64,000 nt of DNA from Pogona vitticeps (Eukaryota > Chordata > Lepidosauria > Squamata > Agamidae), in the NCBI RefSeq assembly GCF_051106095.1, contig NC_135789.1:23369764-23433763 (forward strand). The letters run 5' to 3'. A model generated the notes under the pieces. The model made no database searches and had not been told where the DNA came from. It saw only the letters and a program-made list of their open reading frames with translations. Shown here in pieces: positions 22,701 through 33,289 of this stretch (positions are counted from its first letter, which is position 1; every line of letters starts with the position of its first letter). Made by a program: the position numbers and the translations under genes.

Positions 22701-23978
22701 CTTCTGCCACAGATTTCGGTTTCCTTTCCCTCACCTGGAATTTCAGTTCCCCATGCAGGACTGAATAGAACTGTTCCAGCGCTATCAAGTCTTTGAGCTG
22801 CTGAAAGGTCTCTGTCCCCTCCTGAGATAGCCATTTCTCTAGCAGCCTCACCAATTGGGCCCCCACTTGGGTAAAAGTCTGCTCTGGTTTCTTGGTGATT
22901 GACCTGAATCTTTGCCTCAGCTGTTCCGCATTTATCCCATGTCTTGCAAACACCAGTTTTTTAAACTCTGCAAAATCTTTCATCAGTTCCTCTGGCATCT
23001 CTGAATAGACTTCGGCCAGGCTACCACTGATTAAAGATCGCATAATGGTCATCTTCTCAGTTTCCCTCACTGAGAAGTCCACAAACGCTCTTTCCACTAG
23101 GGAAAAGAACACCTCAGGACAATCTCCCTTGTGGTACACAGGGAATTTCTTCAGGTCAGCTTTAGACAATTGGCCTCCCTCAGAATCCCTATTGTTATTA
23201 TTGTTCTGATTCATCAGTTCCAATTTCCTTAACTCAAACGCCATTTTCTCTCTCTCCAATCTTTCTTCTCTTTCCATTCTCTCAATCTCAAATTGCCTTC
23301 TTTCTCTCTCTAATCTTTCCTCCTTTTCCATTCTCTCTCTCTCTAATCTTTCCTCCATTTCCCTCACCCTCAGTTCATGCTGTTGGGCTAGGAGTATTTT
23401 CCTGAGTTCTGGGTTCTGTTCTCCCGTGCTGTCACCCTGCACTGAGCCAAATTCATCCTCAGAACCTTGGTCTACCTGGGGGTCTTTCACTTCACCCATT
23501 TCTGCCATTTGGCTTCGAGTCAAGGGCATAATCCCCCCCCCCCAGAACAGGCTGCTTTCAAAAGTCAAGCCTCAAAATAAAGCGACCACTTTTTTTTTTT
23601 CCTTTTGCCTCAGAACCAGCTTTCTCTATAGATTGCTGCTGTCCTTCAGCACTAACTTGCAACAGTTGCGAGCTAGAGTCTACCCCCCTCTGCTAGGCCT
23701 CGCAGCAGGCAGGCTAAATCACTGTTACTTTACAGTTTTGCCTCAGCTTTTTTCCCGCCAAAAACAGGTTGCCTCAGAGCTCCCTAATCTAGCCCCCAAT
23801 CTGAGGTTACACGTTCTTCTACTAGCTTACCCCCCCGTGAGGTAAGCCTAGAAGATTACCTACGCGCTCTCAGATTGTCCCTGACTAGACCCCCCTTGCT
23901 CTGGGCACACTTGCCAAGGCTTTGCTGGACCACTGGACAACTGGACCAGTCGTATCCCACACGCTGGACACCAATCAA

Positions 23979-24493
23979 TGTGACAAACCCAGACCTACTG
24001 GGATCTGCCACACGTTAACTAAGCTGCCACCAACCATTCCCTATAAGAAGTCACACAGACCAGGGATGGATTTTTAACAAATAAAAGAATAAGGTTTATT
24101 TAAAACAACACACAGGGAAAATAAAATGATCAGGTGAATAAGATATAGTAACGTGGCTTAGTCTCATTCATACATGCACACAGTTTGGTTCACACAGAAC
24201 ACTTAACTTGAAGCACAGACCCTGAACCTATCAGTTCTGGCTAACCATACAGACACCTGAACCTATCAGGTTGGTACTGACTGACACACAGTAGTACCCT
24301 GTCTGACACACAGACTCCCACACCAGCTTCTTCTTCCCAGCTGCTGCTTCTTTTTTTTTCCGCTCTCCACACACGCTTCACATATATATACAGTACAGCC
24401 CCTCCTCCTGATGTCCCGCCTTCCACTCCCCATAGGATGGAACTTTCCCTCCAAACCCATGACAGACAGGTAACATCAGTGCTGTATGTAACA
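23979..24493 (-). repeat. 5' LTR of gypsy copy A (515 bp)
   Basis: It is preceded in plus coordinates by the primer-binding region (GTGTCCAGCGTGTGGGAT in element sense). It carries a TATA-like TGTATATATA and an AATAAA signal in element sense. Confidence 0.95.
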
Positions 24494-24498
24494 TGCCT
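24494..24498. repeat. Target site duplication TGCCT (right) of gypsy copy A
   Basis: Second copy of TGCCT, immediately after the LTR end. Confidence 0.95.
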
Positions 24499-25516
24499 GA
24501 CCACCTTATCTATCTCCTGAGAAACCTATACGTGGGACAGGAAGCAACAGCTAGAACTGGATACGGAAACACTGCTTGGTTCAAAATTGGGAAAGGAGCA
24601 CGACAAGGCTGTATATTGTCCCCCGGCTTATATAAGTTATATGCAGAATACATCATGCGGAAGGCTGGACTGGAGGAATCACAAATCGGAATTAAGATTG
24701 CCGGAAGAAATATCAACAACCTCCGATATGCAGATGATACCACTCTGATGGAAGAAAGTGAGGAGGAATTAAAGAACCTTGTAATGAGGGTGAAAGAGGA
24801 GAGTGCAAAAAACGGCCTGAAACTCAACATCAAAAAAACTAAGATCATGGCCACTAGTCCCATCACCTCCTGGGAAATAGAAGGGGAAGATATGGAGGCA
24901 GTGACAGATTTTACTTTCTTGGGCTCCATGATCACTGCAGATGGAGACAGCAGCCCCGAAATTAAAAGACGCCTGCTTCTTGGGAGGAAAGCGATAACAA
25001 ACCTCGACAGCATCTTAAAAAGCAGAGACATCACCTTGCCAACAAAAGTCAGAATAGTCAAAGCTATGGTTTTTCCTGTTGTGATGTACGGAAGCGAGAG
25101 CTGGACCATAAAGAAAGCAGACCGCCAAAGAATTGATGCCTTTGAATTGTGGTGCTGGAGGAGACTCTTGAGAATCCCCTGGACTGCAAGGAGAACAAAC
25201 TTATCAATTCTAAAGGAAATCAACTCTGAGTGTTCACTGGAAGGACAGATCCTGAAGCTGAGGCTCCAGTACTTTGGCCATCTCATGAGAAGAGAAGACT
25301 CCCTGGGAAAGACCCTGATGTTGGGAAAGTGTGAAGGCAAGAGGAGGAGAAGGGGACGACAGAGGACGAGATGGTTGAAGAGTGTCTGCGAAGCAACCAA
25401 CATGAAATTGACACAACTACGGGAAGCAGTGGAAGATAGGAGGGCCTGGCGTGCGCTGGTCCATGGGGTCACAAAGAGTCGGACACGACTAAACGACTAA
25501 ATGACGATGATGATAT
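24494..25516 (+). mobile_element. BovB (RTE) LINE, 3' piece with long open frame
   Basis: The open frame to 25500 carries the RT motifs KIGKGARQGCILSP and NLRYADDTTLM (YADD at codons 79-82 of this piece), then FTFLGSMITADGDSSPEIKR, RRLLLGRKAI and the BovB C-terminus VHGVTKSRTRLND. It ends in an ATGATG-type simple tail. It is uninterrupted over this span and close in sequence to ruminant BovB, so the copy was young when the gypsy element split it. With 19106-19185 it forms one 5'-truncated copy. Confidence 0.96.
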
Positions 25517-25740
25517 GACACAGATGCTAGAATCCAAACATGAATCATGAACGCATCAGCAATCAATCAACTTTGGGGGTTGAGGCTTGTGTGACCAGTT
25601 TTGCAACCAGCTGCACAATCAGGATGCTGCCAGTTTCTGTTGAATATGCTTTTTTTCTCAGCTGGTTGACCACTTATATATTTTTAATAAATTAAATGCT
25701 TAGCATGGTGATGGGGTTTGAGTACATCAGGGAAGGTGGG
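25517..25740. other. Unique intronic DNA
   Basis: Nothing recognised. Confidence 0.3.
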
Positions 25741-26530
25741 ATGAAGAAGGCAGAAACCACAAAGCAAGAAAAACAAGAAATCTCTTCCCTAAGAGCCAAG
25801 AAATCAATGGGAAACTTAAAGCAAGTTCAGCATGGCTGAAAGATCAACAAGGCGATATATTATCTCATCAGGGAGGATGGAAATAAGAAGAGAAGCAAGC
25901 ACGACTGATTCCTTTAAAGAAGAATCCTTTCAAAAAGTTTCAGAAAGTGAAGTGAACAACAATATCTAAGCAACTGGAAGAAATAAATCACCAGAACAGG
26001 ATACCATATACTGTACATATTTTAACATAGAAAGACTGAAACTATCAAAACATGAATATGCCAACAAATATGGAGGAAAAAACAATGGCTCACATATTCA
26101 AAATGTGCAATACATATTTAAATCCCAAAGGAAGGAGACACTAAAGAGTGAAATAAATATAGGCTCAACACATTATCTGTGCAAGAGACTACAACAAAGA
26201 AGTTTACATAAATGGAGTGAGGAATGCCAGCTGCTCAACCTTCCCCAAAACTGTGGCACTTCAGATCAAATTTCAAACATGTGTCCACTACTGGCGTGCT
26301 GCAAACAATTTCAGAAGAAAATCAGCCTGCATTTTACAGATTACAGGAAGAAATCTACTGTTAGGACAAAATATGGAGACGGAATGGTTTCCTACAGGCA
26401 AAGGCATCTGACAAGGGTGCATTTTAATCCCCTTCTCTGTTCCATCTGTTCTCCTTGGGCGACTAGAGAACCGTTTCAACCTAATAAGAAGTCCAGTTGC
26501 CATGATTCAATGTCTAAATAACCTCACCTG
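25740..26530 (+). mobile_element. Decayed RTE-like LINE relic
   Basis: Broken traces of an RT upstream region are visible in shifting frames: FQKVSESEVNNNI, GRNKSPEQDTI (compare the KSPGxD RT motif), an IPKEGDTKE-like string and FTDYRK (compare the FIDYxKAF motif). There are many frame changes, so the copy is old. Confidence 0.45.
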
Positions 26531-26765
26531 GAGGACTGAGCATCTTCACAGATATTAGCCATTTAAATGGAAATGCTACAGTATCACTGGCAGCAAATGC
26601 CAATGCCTTTGAACAACTACCGAGGACAGCCAAAGAACAAAATGCAAAAGCAGGATTACAGTTGAATGTTAAGATGACTCCCCCCCCCTTAATGTGGACC
26701 CTCAAAATGCTGTGCCCAGCACAGCCAATGGCTCAGGAATATGGTAGAAAACATTAGGGATACGG
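26531..26765. other. Unique intronic DNA
   Basis: Nothing recognised. Confidence 0.3.
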
Positions 26766-26769
26766 TACG

Positions 26770-26885
26770 AAGAATAGCTAGGGTGCTGGATTAAGAGAAT
26801 GGAGTTCCAACTCCCATTTGCCACCTATCTATCTTAGCACTCTTGGGCTAGCCATTACCTCCCTCTGTCGAAATGCTTCCCTTGC
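26770..26885 (+). mobile_element. MIR/CORE-like tRNA-derived SINE relic
   Basis: AGGGTGCTGGATTAAGAGAA with a degraded B box (AGTTCCAACTCC), followed by CTCTTGGGCTAGCCATTACC, parallels the MIR consensus order (GACCTTGGGCAAGTCACTTA). Confidence 0.55.
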
Positions 26886-27215
26886 AGCGCCTGGAGCTGG
26901 AGAGATCTTCCGGAGGGCCACATCGGCATTGGCATATTAACAGCTTTGGACATGTAGGGCAGTGATTCTCCAAGGATAATCACAGTGAGAGAGATTCAGT
27001 TTCTGGGTCTCTTTGCTCCTTGTTAATCCCCATGCAAGGAAGGCTGATGTTTGACTTCTTGAATCATCAGGATCTCCTCCTGAGCTGTTTTCTCTCCTGT
27101 TCCAGCCCTCTCCTCACTGCCCATCAGCTTTTTACACCTCACCCAGACCCTCTCTCCTCCGAGCAACTCTGCCAAATTCCTCCCATCTTGTAACCAGTTG
27201 ACATGTCCCAGCAAC
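26886..27215. other. Unique intronic DNA
   Basis: Nothing recognised. Confidence 0.3.
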
Positions 27216-27217
27216 AT

Positions 27218-27385
27218 CACTTGGAAGTAACTAGTTACAAATCATGTAGTTACAAAAAATCTGGAGGTAACAAATTACACAAGAATTTCCAAAGTTAAAG
27301 TAATAAAACAAGTTACTATGTAATTACTTTTCAAGCATAACAATCTTTTGTAGTTATTTTCCAAAGTTACTTTTCAAAGACATTT
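27218..27385. repeat. GTAAC/GTTAC-rich dispersed repeat, copy 2
   Basis: Dense AGTAACTAGTTAC-type words occur in both orientations (27226-27240, 27303-27330, 27345-27375). A relative of 12768-12995. Confidence 0.45.
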
Positions 27386-27479
27386 TAAGGCATTTCTGTT
27401 GAATTTTTGCAAGATTTTTTTCCCAGATGCATGCCATTCTCTTACTGGTCCTAAGAATCTTTTGTATTTTGGAATTGTT

Positions 27480-27806
27480 TCGACAGCCCTGGGAGGAAAG
27501 ATTGAAAGGATTGGGCCTGTTTAAACCTGGAAAAAGAAGACTAAAGGGAGATAGGACAGCACTTTTCAAAGACCTGAAAGGCTGTCCTACAAAGGAGGAG
27601 CAGGATCTGTTCTCCATCATCCCAGAGTGCAGGACATGCAACAATGGGCTCAAGTTACAGGACACCAGATTTCAGTTGAATATCAGAAAAAAACTTCTTA
27701 ACTGTTAGAGCAGTATGACAAGGGAGTGCTCTAACTTGGATTCCTGCCTTGAGCAGGGGGTTGGACTCTATGGCCTTATAGGCTCCTTCCAACTTCATGA
27801 TTCAAT
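27480..27806 (+). mobile_element. CR1 LINE 3' end
   Basis: CCTGGGAGGAAAGATTGAAA, CTGTTCTCCATCATCCCAGA and the terminal GGCTCCTTCCAACTTCATGA match the CR1 copies at 4040 and 37215. Confidence 0.9.
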
Positions 27807-27814
27807 GAGAGCAC

Positions 27815-30330
27815 ATTTAGTTAGGCATCCTTCAGTCTCGAAAGACTATGGTGTCGTGCTCTGTATGGAGGACTTGGAACAGCGTCTAGTGTGGCTGAAG
27901 AGGCCAATTCGAGAGTGGCAATCTCTTCCACACTGAAGACAAATCCAATCTGTCCCCTGTCCAGCTCCCTGGTTTTGCTGCTTTTGTGACTTCCTCTTTG
28001 CCTCGGCCTGCTGGACAAGGGTCTCTTCAAATTGGGAGAGGCCGTGAAGCACTGCCTGCCTCCAGGCTGAACGGTCAGATGTCAGGGTTTCCCATCTGTT
28101 GAGGTCTATTCCTAAGGCCTTCAGATCCCGCTTGCAGATATCCTTGTATCGCAGCTGTGGTCTCCCTCTGGGGCGATTTCCCTGCACTAATTCTCCATAC
28201 AGGAGATCCTTTGGAATCCGACCATCAGCCATTCTCACGACGTGCCGAAGCCAACGTAGACATCGCTGTTTCAGTAATGTGTGCATGCTGAATATTCCAG
28301 CTCGTTCTAGGACTACTCTGTCTGGAACTTTGTCCTGCCAGGTGATGCCAAAAATCCGTCAGAGGCAACGCATATGGAAGGTGTTCAGCTTCCTCTCCTG
28401 ACGTGCACAAAGGGTCCAGGACTCACTGCAGTACAGGAGTGTGCTCAGGACACAGGCTCTATAGACCTGGATCTTGGTATGTGTCGTCAGCTTCTTATTG
28501 AGCCGTACTCTCTTTGTGAGTCTAGAGAACATGGTGGCTGCTTTGCCAATGCATTTATCCAGCTCGACATCCAGGGAGAGGGTGTCAGAGATGGTTGAGC
28601 CAAGGTACACAAAGTCATGAACAACCTCCAATTCTTGTGTGGAGATGGTAATAGAAGGAGGTGAGTCCACGCCCTGGCCCATGACTTGTGTTTTCCTCAG
28701 GCTGACTGTTAGTCCAAAGTCCTGACAGGCCTTACTGAAACGATACATGAGTTGTTGGAGGTCTTCAGCAGAATGAGCAACAATGGCTGCATCATCTGCA
28801 AAGAGGAAGTCCCGCATGCATTTCAGTTGGACTTTGGTCTTTGCTCTCAATCTGTAGAGATTAAAGAGCTTTCCGTCTGATCTAGTCCGGAGATAGACAC
28901 CTTCTGTTGCAGTTCCAAAGGCATGCCTCAGCATGACAGCAAAAAAGATCCCAAAAAGGGTTGGTGCGAGGACACAGCCCTGTTTCACTCCACTTCGGAT
29001 GTCAAAGGGATCTGATGTTGAGCCGTCAAAAACTACAGTGCCTTTCATTCCCTCATGGAAGGATCTGATGATGTTAAGGAGACGAGGTGGGCATCCAATC
29101 TTGGGAAGTATTTTAAAAAGGCCATCCCTGCTAACCAAGTCAAATGCTTTTGTAAGGTCTATGAAGGCCACTAAGAGTGGCTGTTGTTGTTCCCTGCATT
29201 TCTCCTGCAACTGTCGGAGGGAGAATACCATGTCAGTGGTGGATCTGTTAGCTCGAAATCCACACTGTGATTCTGGATAGACTCTGTCTGCAAGCATCTG
29301 GAACCTCTTCAGCACCTCACGGGCAAGCAGCTTCCCTACAACGCTAAGAAGAGAGATGCCACGGTAGTTATTGCAGTCGCCCCTGTTTCCTTTGTTCTTG
29401 TACAATGTGACGATGTTTGCATCCTTCATGTCCTGTGGTACTCCACCTTCCCTCCAGCAGAGGCAAAAGATTTCATACAGTTCGGTGGTGATGATCTCCT
29501 TACCACATTTCAGCACTTCAACAGGGATGTTGTCCCTTCCAGGTGCCTTGCCGGGGGCGACGGAATCCAAGGCCGCAGTTATTTCTGCTAGGGTTGGTTC
29601 ACTGTCCAGCTCTTCCAAGACAGGCAGGCACTCAATGTTATTTAATGCTTCTTCGGTTACTACATTCCCTCTGGAATATAGCTCAGAGTAGTGCTGCACC
29701 CAGCGTTCCATCTGCTGTGCTTGGCCCTGGATGATCACACCTGTAGCAGACTTCAAGGGAGCAGATTTCTTCTGTATTGGACCTAAGGCCTGCTTGATAC
29801 CGTCATACACTGCTTTGATGTTACCTGTGTCCGCTGCTATCTGTATCTGAGAGCAGAGCTGAAGCCAATAATCATTGGAGCATCTCCTGGCAGCCTGTTG
29901 GACTTGGCTACGAGCAGCTCGAAGAGCTTGCAGGTTGTACTCGCTAGGACAGGTTTTGTATGCTGTTAGAGCTCTTCTCTTATCCTCGATGGCTGGCATT
30001 AACTCCTCCGAATGGGCTTCGAACCAGTCAGCCATCTTTCTGGTCTTCTTGCCAAAGGTGGACAAGGCGGTGTTATACACAGCGGTCTTGAAGTGTTCCC
30101 ATCGTTCAGGTGCATTTACATTAGCTGGACCTGGAAGGGTTTCCTCAAGTGCTTGGGCAAATTCCTTCACTTTTCTTTGATCGCGAGTCTTGCTGATGTC
30201 AATACGTGGTCTTCCTTCCTTTTTCGTGTGATACAATTTCTTTGTTCGCAGTTTTACTCTACTACACACCAGGGAGTGATCAGTATCGCAATCAGCACTC
30301 TGGTAGCTGCGTGTGATCGTAACACTAGAA
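27815..30330 (-). mobile_element. APE-type non-LTR LINE with C-terminal zinc finger, nearly intact 3' 2.5 kb
   Basis: Minus strand, truncated 5' inside the endonuclease (remnant SADCDTDHSLV). The frame from about 30330 continues through an RT with KAPGRDNIP, YRGISLLS, AFIDLTKAFD, SGVKQGCVLAP and FLFADDAAIV (FADD at codons 535-538 of the open frame). It is closed by one TGA at 28361-28359 where a CGA arginine codon is expected. The same frame then continues through RWLRHVVRMADGRIPKDLL to a stop at 27848-27846, with a terminal finger CLQCGRDCHSRIGLFSHTRRC-like (CxxC..H....C). So there is one visible nonsense change, of CpG-decay type. The clade is not firmly placed; related proteins with this finger occur in marine invertebrates and fish as far as I recall. 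Confidence 0.88.
28287..30330 (-). pseudogene. LINE endonuclease/reverse transcriptase ORF with one premature stop
   Basis: The ORF spans roughly 30330 to 27846 on the minus strand. The upstream part holds a connector and RT; the downstream part (from 28286) holds the C-terminal domain and zinc finger. The extra 5' residues before SYQSADCD (30331-30404) come from flanking DNA with a CTAGAAAGG triplication (30326-30352), not from the LINE. Confidence 0.8.
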
Positions 30331-31860
30331 AGGCTAGAAAGGCTAGAAAGGCTGAGAGCGCATAGTTGATATTTATTGGAAGGTGCAATATCAGAACCGG
30401 CCACTAGAGGGAACCAGAGAGGATTTCCCTATACTGTATTTTTCTGGACTGCTGGAAAGGTCAGTTCAACCCATATGCAATACACAACACAACAAGTGAC
30501 TTTGCCCAGTCAAAGCAATGATAACAATATGGACCCGCTTGCCAAGAAATAATAAATGATGCAATAAGTTCCTTTTCAAAAATAATATGCCAGGTTTTGT
30601 CACTGATTTACATCATGATTTCAATTTTGAAAAATGCTTTTTTTAAAAAAAATGTAAATCCTCCAAAAGTCTGGTTTCCAACTTAAATTGTGATTTAAAA
30701 GGCTTTGCTTTAAATCATATCCTATTTGCGATCCATTGCTAAGTCGAAGAGCTTGCCTGGGCAACACCGCCCCGCTGCCAAGCAAACCGTTACCACACCG
30801 CCGAGGAGGCGCGAAGCCTGTAAACCAGCTTCTGTGCCAGGAAAATAAAACAAAGCAAAGCAAACTCTGGCAGGGCCTCTGCTTTTATTTTCTTCAAATG
30901 ACGAATCAATCAAAAAAACACTACCTACAAACAGCGGGCGCCCATCAGAGGTAATAACACTCAGCTCCGCGCGGCAGCCATCCTAATGATCAACTCCAGG
31001 CCTCCAGGGAGGGAAGGCACCGTGCAAAGAGCTTTAACAAACGGAGAACGCCACGCCGGGCATCCAGGCCGGCAACCCCAGTTGGGACCACCTGAGAATG
31101 TGTAAAACGGTAGCATGAAAGGAGGTGATTACAGCCGCTGGGTCGCTGCAAGAACATTTTAATATTCATGATCGCGAGACATCTTGCAAATGTATTTCGG
31201 CAGAAAAGGTGTGGGGTTTCATCGTGGGGGCGGCCCACGTCTTCCTGCCGCCTGAGGCAGGAGAAAGCCTGCCGCCCCCTCCCATCTTTGAGGTTGCCAT
31301 CCACCACGTGCGAGAGCCACCTCCCTTTCTTCTACATCCAAATCTCCTCCCTCGCCCCCATTCAGTGCATGATGGCCATCTTCCTCTCCCTTTTAATTTC
31401 ACCAGCATCCTTGGGAGGTAGGGTGTGTGGCCCCCGATAAATAACCTAACCTGTTGTTGTTTTTTGGCCAGGCCCGAGTTCGAGTCCTCCTCACTCACCC
31501 CTGCACCACATTAGCGCCGTGCGGCAAGTTTTGGTGGCTCTCTATGGCTCTCCGCTCTGACGACCGATAGAGCCAGCCCAATTTCAGAGGAAGAGTTCAA
31601 AGAATGAAAGGAAAAGGAAAGAGGAGCAAAACCGAGCACAGACAGACATTATGGGCCTGTAAGACAGAGGGCAAAATCACAGAGTACAACAAGCCAGAGA
31701 TGCGGGTGGGCCCTGACGTAGGTATGAGCTGGCGCATAATGCCCATCGGCAACAGAATGGCAAAGGTTTATTCCAGAGCGGGCAATCTCCAGACGCCATC
31801 TCTGGACTTTGCAGCTCCTTCTCATGACCATAAGCTCTCATATGGCTTGTTTTTTTAATT
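30331..31860. other. Unique intronic DNA; short SINE-like trace near 31415-31520
   Basis: A GGCCACTAGAGGGAACCAGA word at 30399-30418 matches an internal unit of the MITE at 31868. GAGTTCGAGTCCTCC (31478-31492) looks like a decayed SINE B box. A possible conserved stretch lies at 31105-31210. No exon is found. Confidence 0.35.
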
Positions 31861-31867
31861 GACTTTT

Positions 31868-32316
31868 AATAGGAGGACTCTTGTATCTGTAGAAATCGGT
31901 TTCAAGCCCCCTTATGGATGCTGAAAAATGTGGATTTCTCACACATTACCGTATTGTCATATTTTGCATACATTATTTTAATAGTGAGCCTTAGCATAGT
32001 CCCTAGCTCCTTCTAGTGGCCAGTTCTGGTAATGACCTTGTGGAAGTCTATTTCTGGAGCAAATGCTATTGGTAGCATGCTCTCTGGCTCCCTCTAGTGG
32101 CCAGTTTTGGTAATCACATGGTGGAAATATAATTCTCTAGCAAACCATATTCATAGTGTGGTCTCTGGCTGTCTCTAATAACCCGTTCTGATAACTTCAA
32201 TTGTAGAAAAATGTATTTCTAAGGTTTTCCTTCTAATGTGTTTAATATTTTCAGACAATGGATAAATAAATCCGCTGATACTGATCCCGCGGATAAGGGG
32301 GTCCTGTCGTATTTTA
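31868..32316. mobile_element. MITE with TACAGGAGGACCCC-type ends and internal tandem units
   Basis: The left end AATAGGAGGACTCTTGTATC and right end GATAAGGGGGTCCTGTCGTA are inverted relatives. Inside are three tandem units of about 80-110 bp, each with CCTCTAGTGGCCAGTTYTGG (near 31995, 32090 and, decayed, 32170). Likely Tc1/mariner-like and non-autonomous. Confidence 0.65.
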
Positions 32317-32665
32317 AACGTGATGCTTTAACAAAACCACTGAAATACCAACTAAGCTGAAAACACATCACCAGTCTACCACATTCTGTTCCACAAAATC
32401 TAAACAAATTAGCTAGTAAAAAAAAATAATCATATTGTTTTAATAAAAGTAGGAGAGACACACTAAGAAACAAAAACCATCTAAAGTCAAAATGTTGATC
32501 AGTCAGACATTTTGCTGAAAAACAGGCGCCATTAGAACCCAAGACCCAATTTTCCATGGCAGTAACCATTAACTTCTGGTACCAAAAAAACCATAGTTGT
32601 GCAGCAGAATGAAAACCGGCGGAGGGGAGGTGGGCTGGATGTGGGGGGGCCAGGATGAGGCCTCA
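32317..32665. other. Unique intronic DNA before SGSM2 exon 2 (downstream side)
   Basis: Nothing recognised. Confidence 0.35.
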
Positions 32666-32671
32666 ACTTAC

Positions 32672-32747
32672 CGCACAGCGCAATGACGTGGCTGCTGTCT
32701 TCGTGAACAAACTTGCGGGTGACGGCTTCTTCCATTATTTGCTTGAC
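32672..32747 (-). CDS. SGSM2: SGSM2 coding exon 2 (start of RUN-domain region)
   Basis: This 76-nt minus-strand exon is bounded by a pyrimidine-rich tract and CAG acceptor (32750-32748) and a GTAAGT donor (32671-32666). Read in phase 0 from exon 1 it gives [19 protein letters not shown] followed by HVIALC and one base of the next codon. This string is strongly conserved in SGSM1/SGSM2; the IALCG ending fits SGSM2 rather than SGSM1 (ISFCA). It leads into the RUN domain, which in this family mediates binding to small GTPases of the Rab/Rap type. Exon 3 (family sequence beginning AVEAC) was not found between here and position 1, so intron 2 is probably longer than 32.6 kb, or the next exon was missed. 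No frame damage is visible. Confidence 0.92.
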
Positions 32748-33289
32748 CTGCACGTGGGGAGAAGAAAGAAATGAAATTAAAGCTGTTGAGGGAAATCAGA
32801 ACCGTACAGGGGATAAAAATGCAGAAGGGGCAGCTTCTTTCTCTAGCTTTTTCCTCCCGGAGTCCAGTCTGGTCTTAGGCAAGAGAGGCACCTGTTCGCC
32901 TCGTCACCCGTTTCCCTCTTCCCCCCCCCTTAATTCTCCCGCAGCCGAAGTGCTCGGGGCCCTTCTTCAAGCCGTTGGGCCTTTCCAGGCTAATCCCCCC
33001 CCCCCACAAGATCATTGAAGCACGAAGGTGGAGGATCCGCTCCGGGCTGTCGCCTGAACTTGAAAGAAGCCCTTCTCAAAGCACTGGCCCTGTTTCGAGC
33101 AAAGCAGGGTGGTGGGTGGTGGTCTTCCAACCCTTGGGGAGAGGCGCCCGTAAAGTTTGGACCCAAACCAGGATCGGAGTCAGCCACCTCCTGACACCCA
33201 AGAAACGACAGTGGCCCCTTCTCTGCTCTGTAGGAACGGGCAGATAGTCAACAGTTTAAGAGAAATATTTTGGAAAGTCACTTTCCCCA

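Larger units (their letters stand above)
19186..24493 (-). mobile_element. Ty3/gypsy LTR retrotransposon, Gmr1-like, copy A
   Basis: This is a 5.3-kb element on the minus strand with two 515-bp LTRs starting TGTTACATAC and ending GGGTTTGTCACA, inserted in a BovB LINE with a 5-bp duplication. Its long open reading (about 1,200 codons) holds, in order, Gag with a charged coiled-coil start (ERLERERMEKEERLE-like), a SCAN-like capsid segment, a CCHC zinc knuckle (CYFCQGKGHLISEC), a protease region, integrase (HHCC-type and D,D-35-E core, for example FKCIGVDIVGPLPKATKRGN) and then RT/RNase H sequence (IIYTDASNSGVGAVLCQEDE). Integrase before RT is the Gmr1-type order. The LTRs look identical by eye, so the insertion is very young. 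The copy appears broken, with about one internal break; it is not expected to be autonomous. Confidence 0.95.
1..32671 (-). other. SGSM2: Probable SGSM2 intron 2 (5' part; window cuts it)
   Basis: Downstream of the exon 2 donor on the minus strand I see no conserved SGSM2 exon. The stretch is filled by transposons and low-complexity DNA, listed separately. It is inferred to be intron 2, perhaps extending past the window edge. Confidence 0.55.

Noticed and set aside
24510-25472. 320-codon minus-strand open frame
   Set aside because: Antisense shadow of the BovB reverse transcriptase frame.
32532-32753. 73-codon minus-strand frame running through exon 2 into both introns
   Set aside because: Only the 76-nt splice-bounded part is coding; the remainder is intron read-through.
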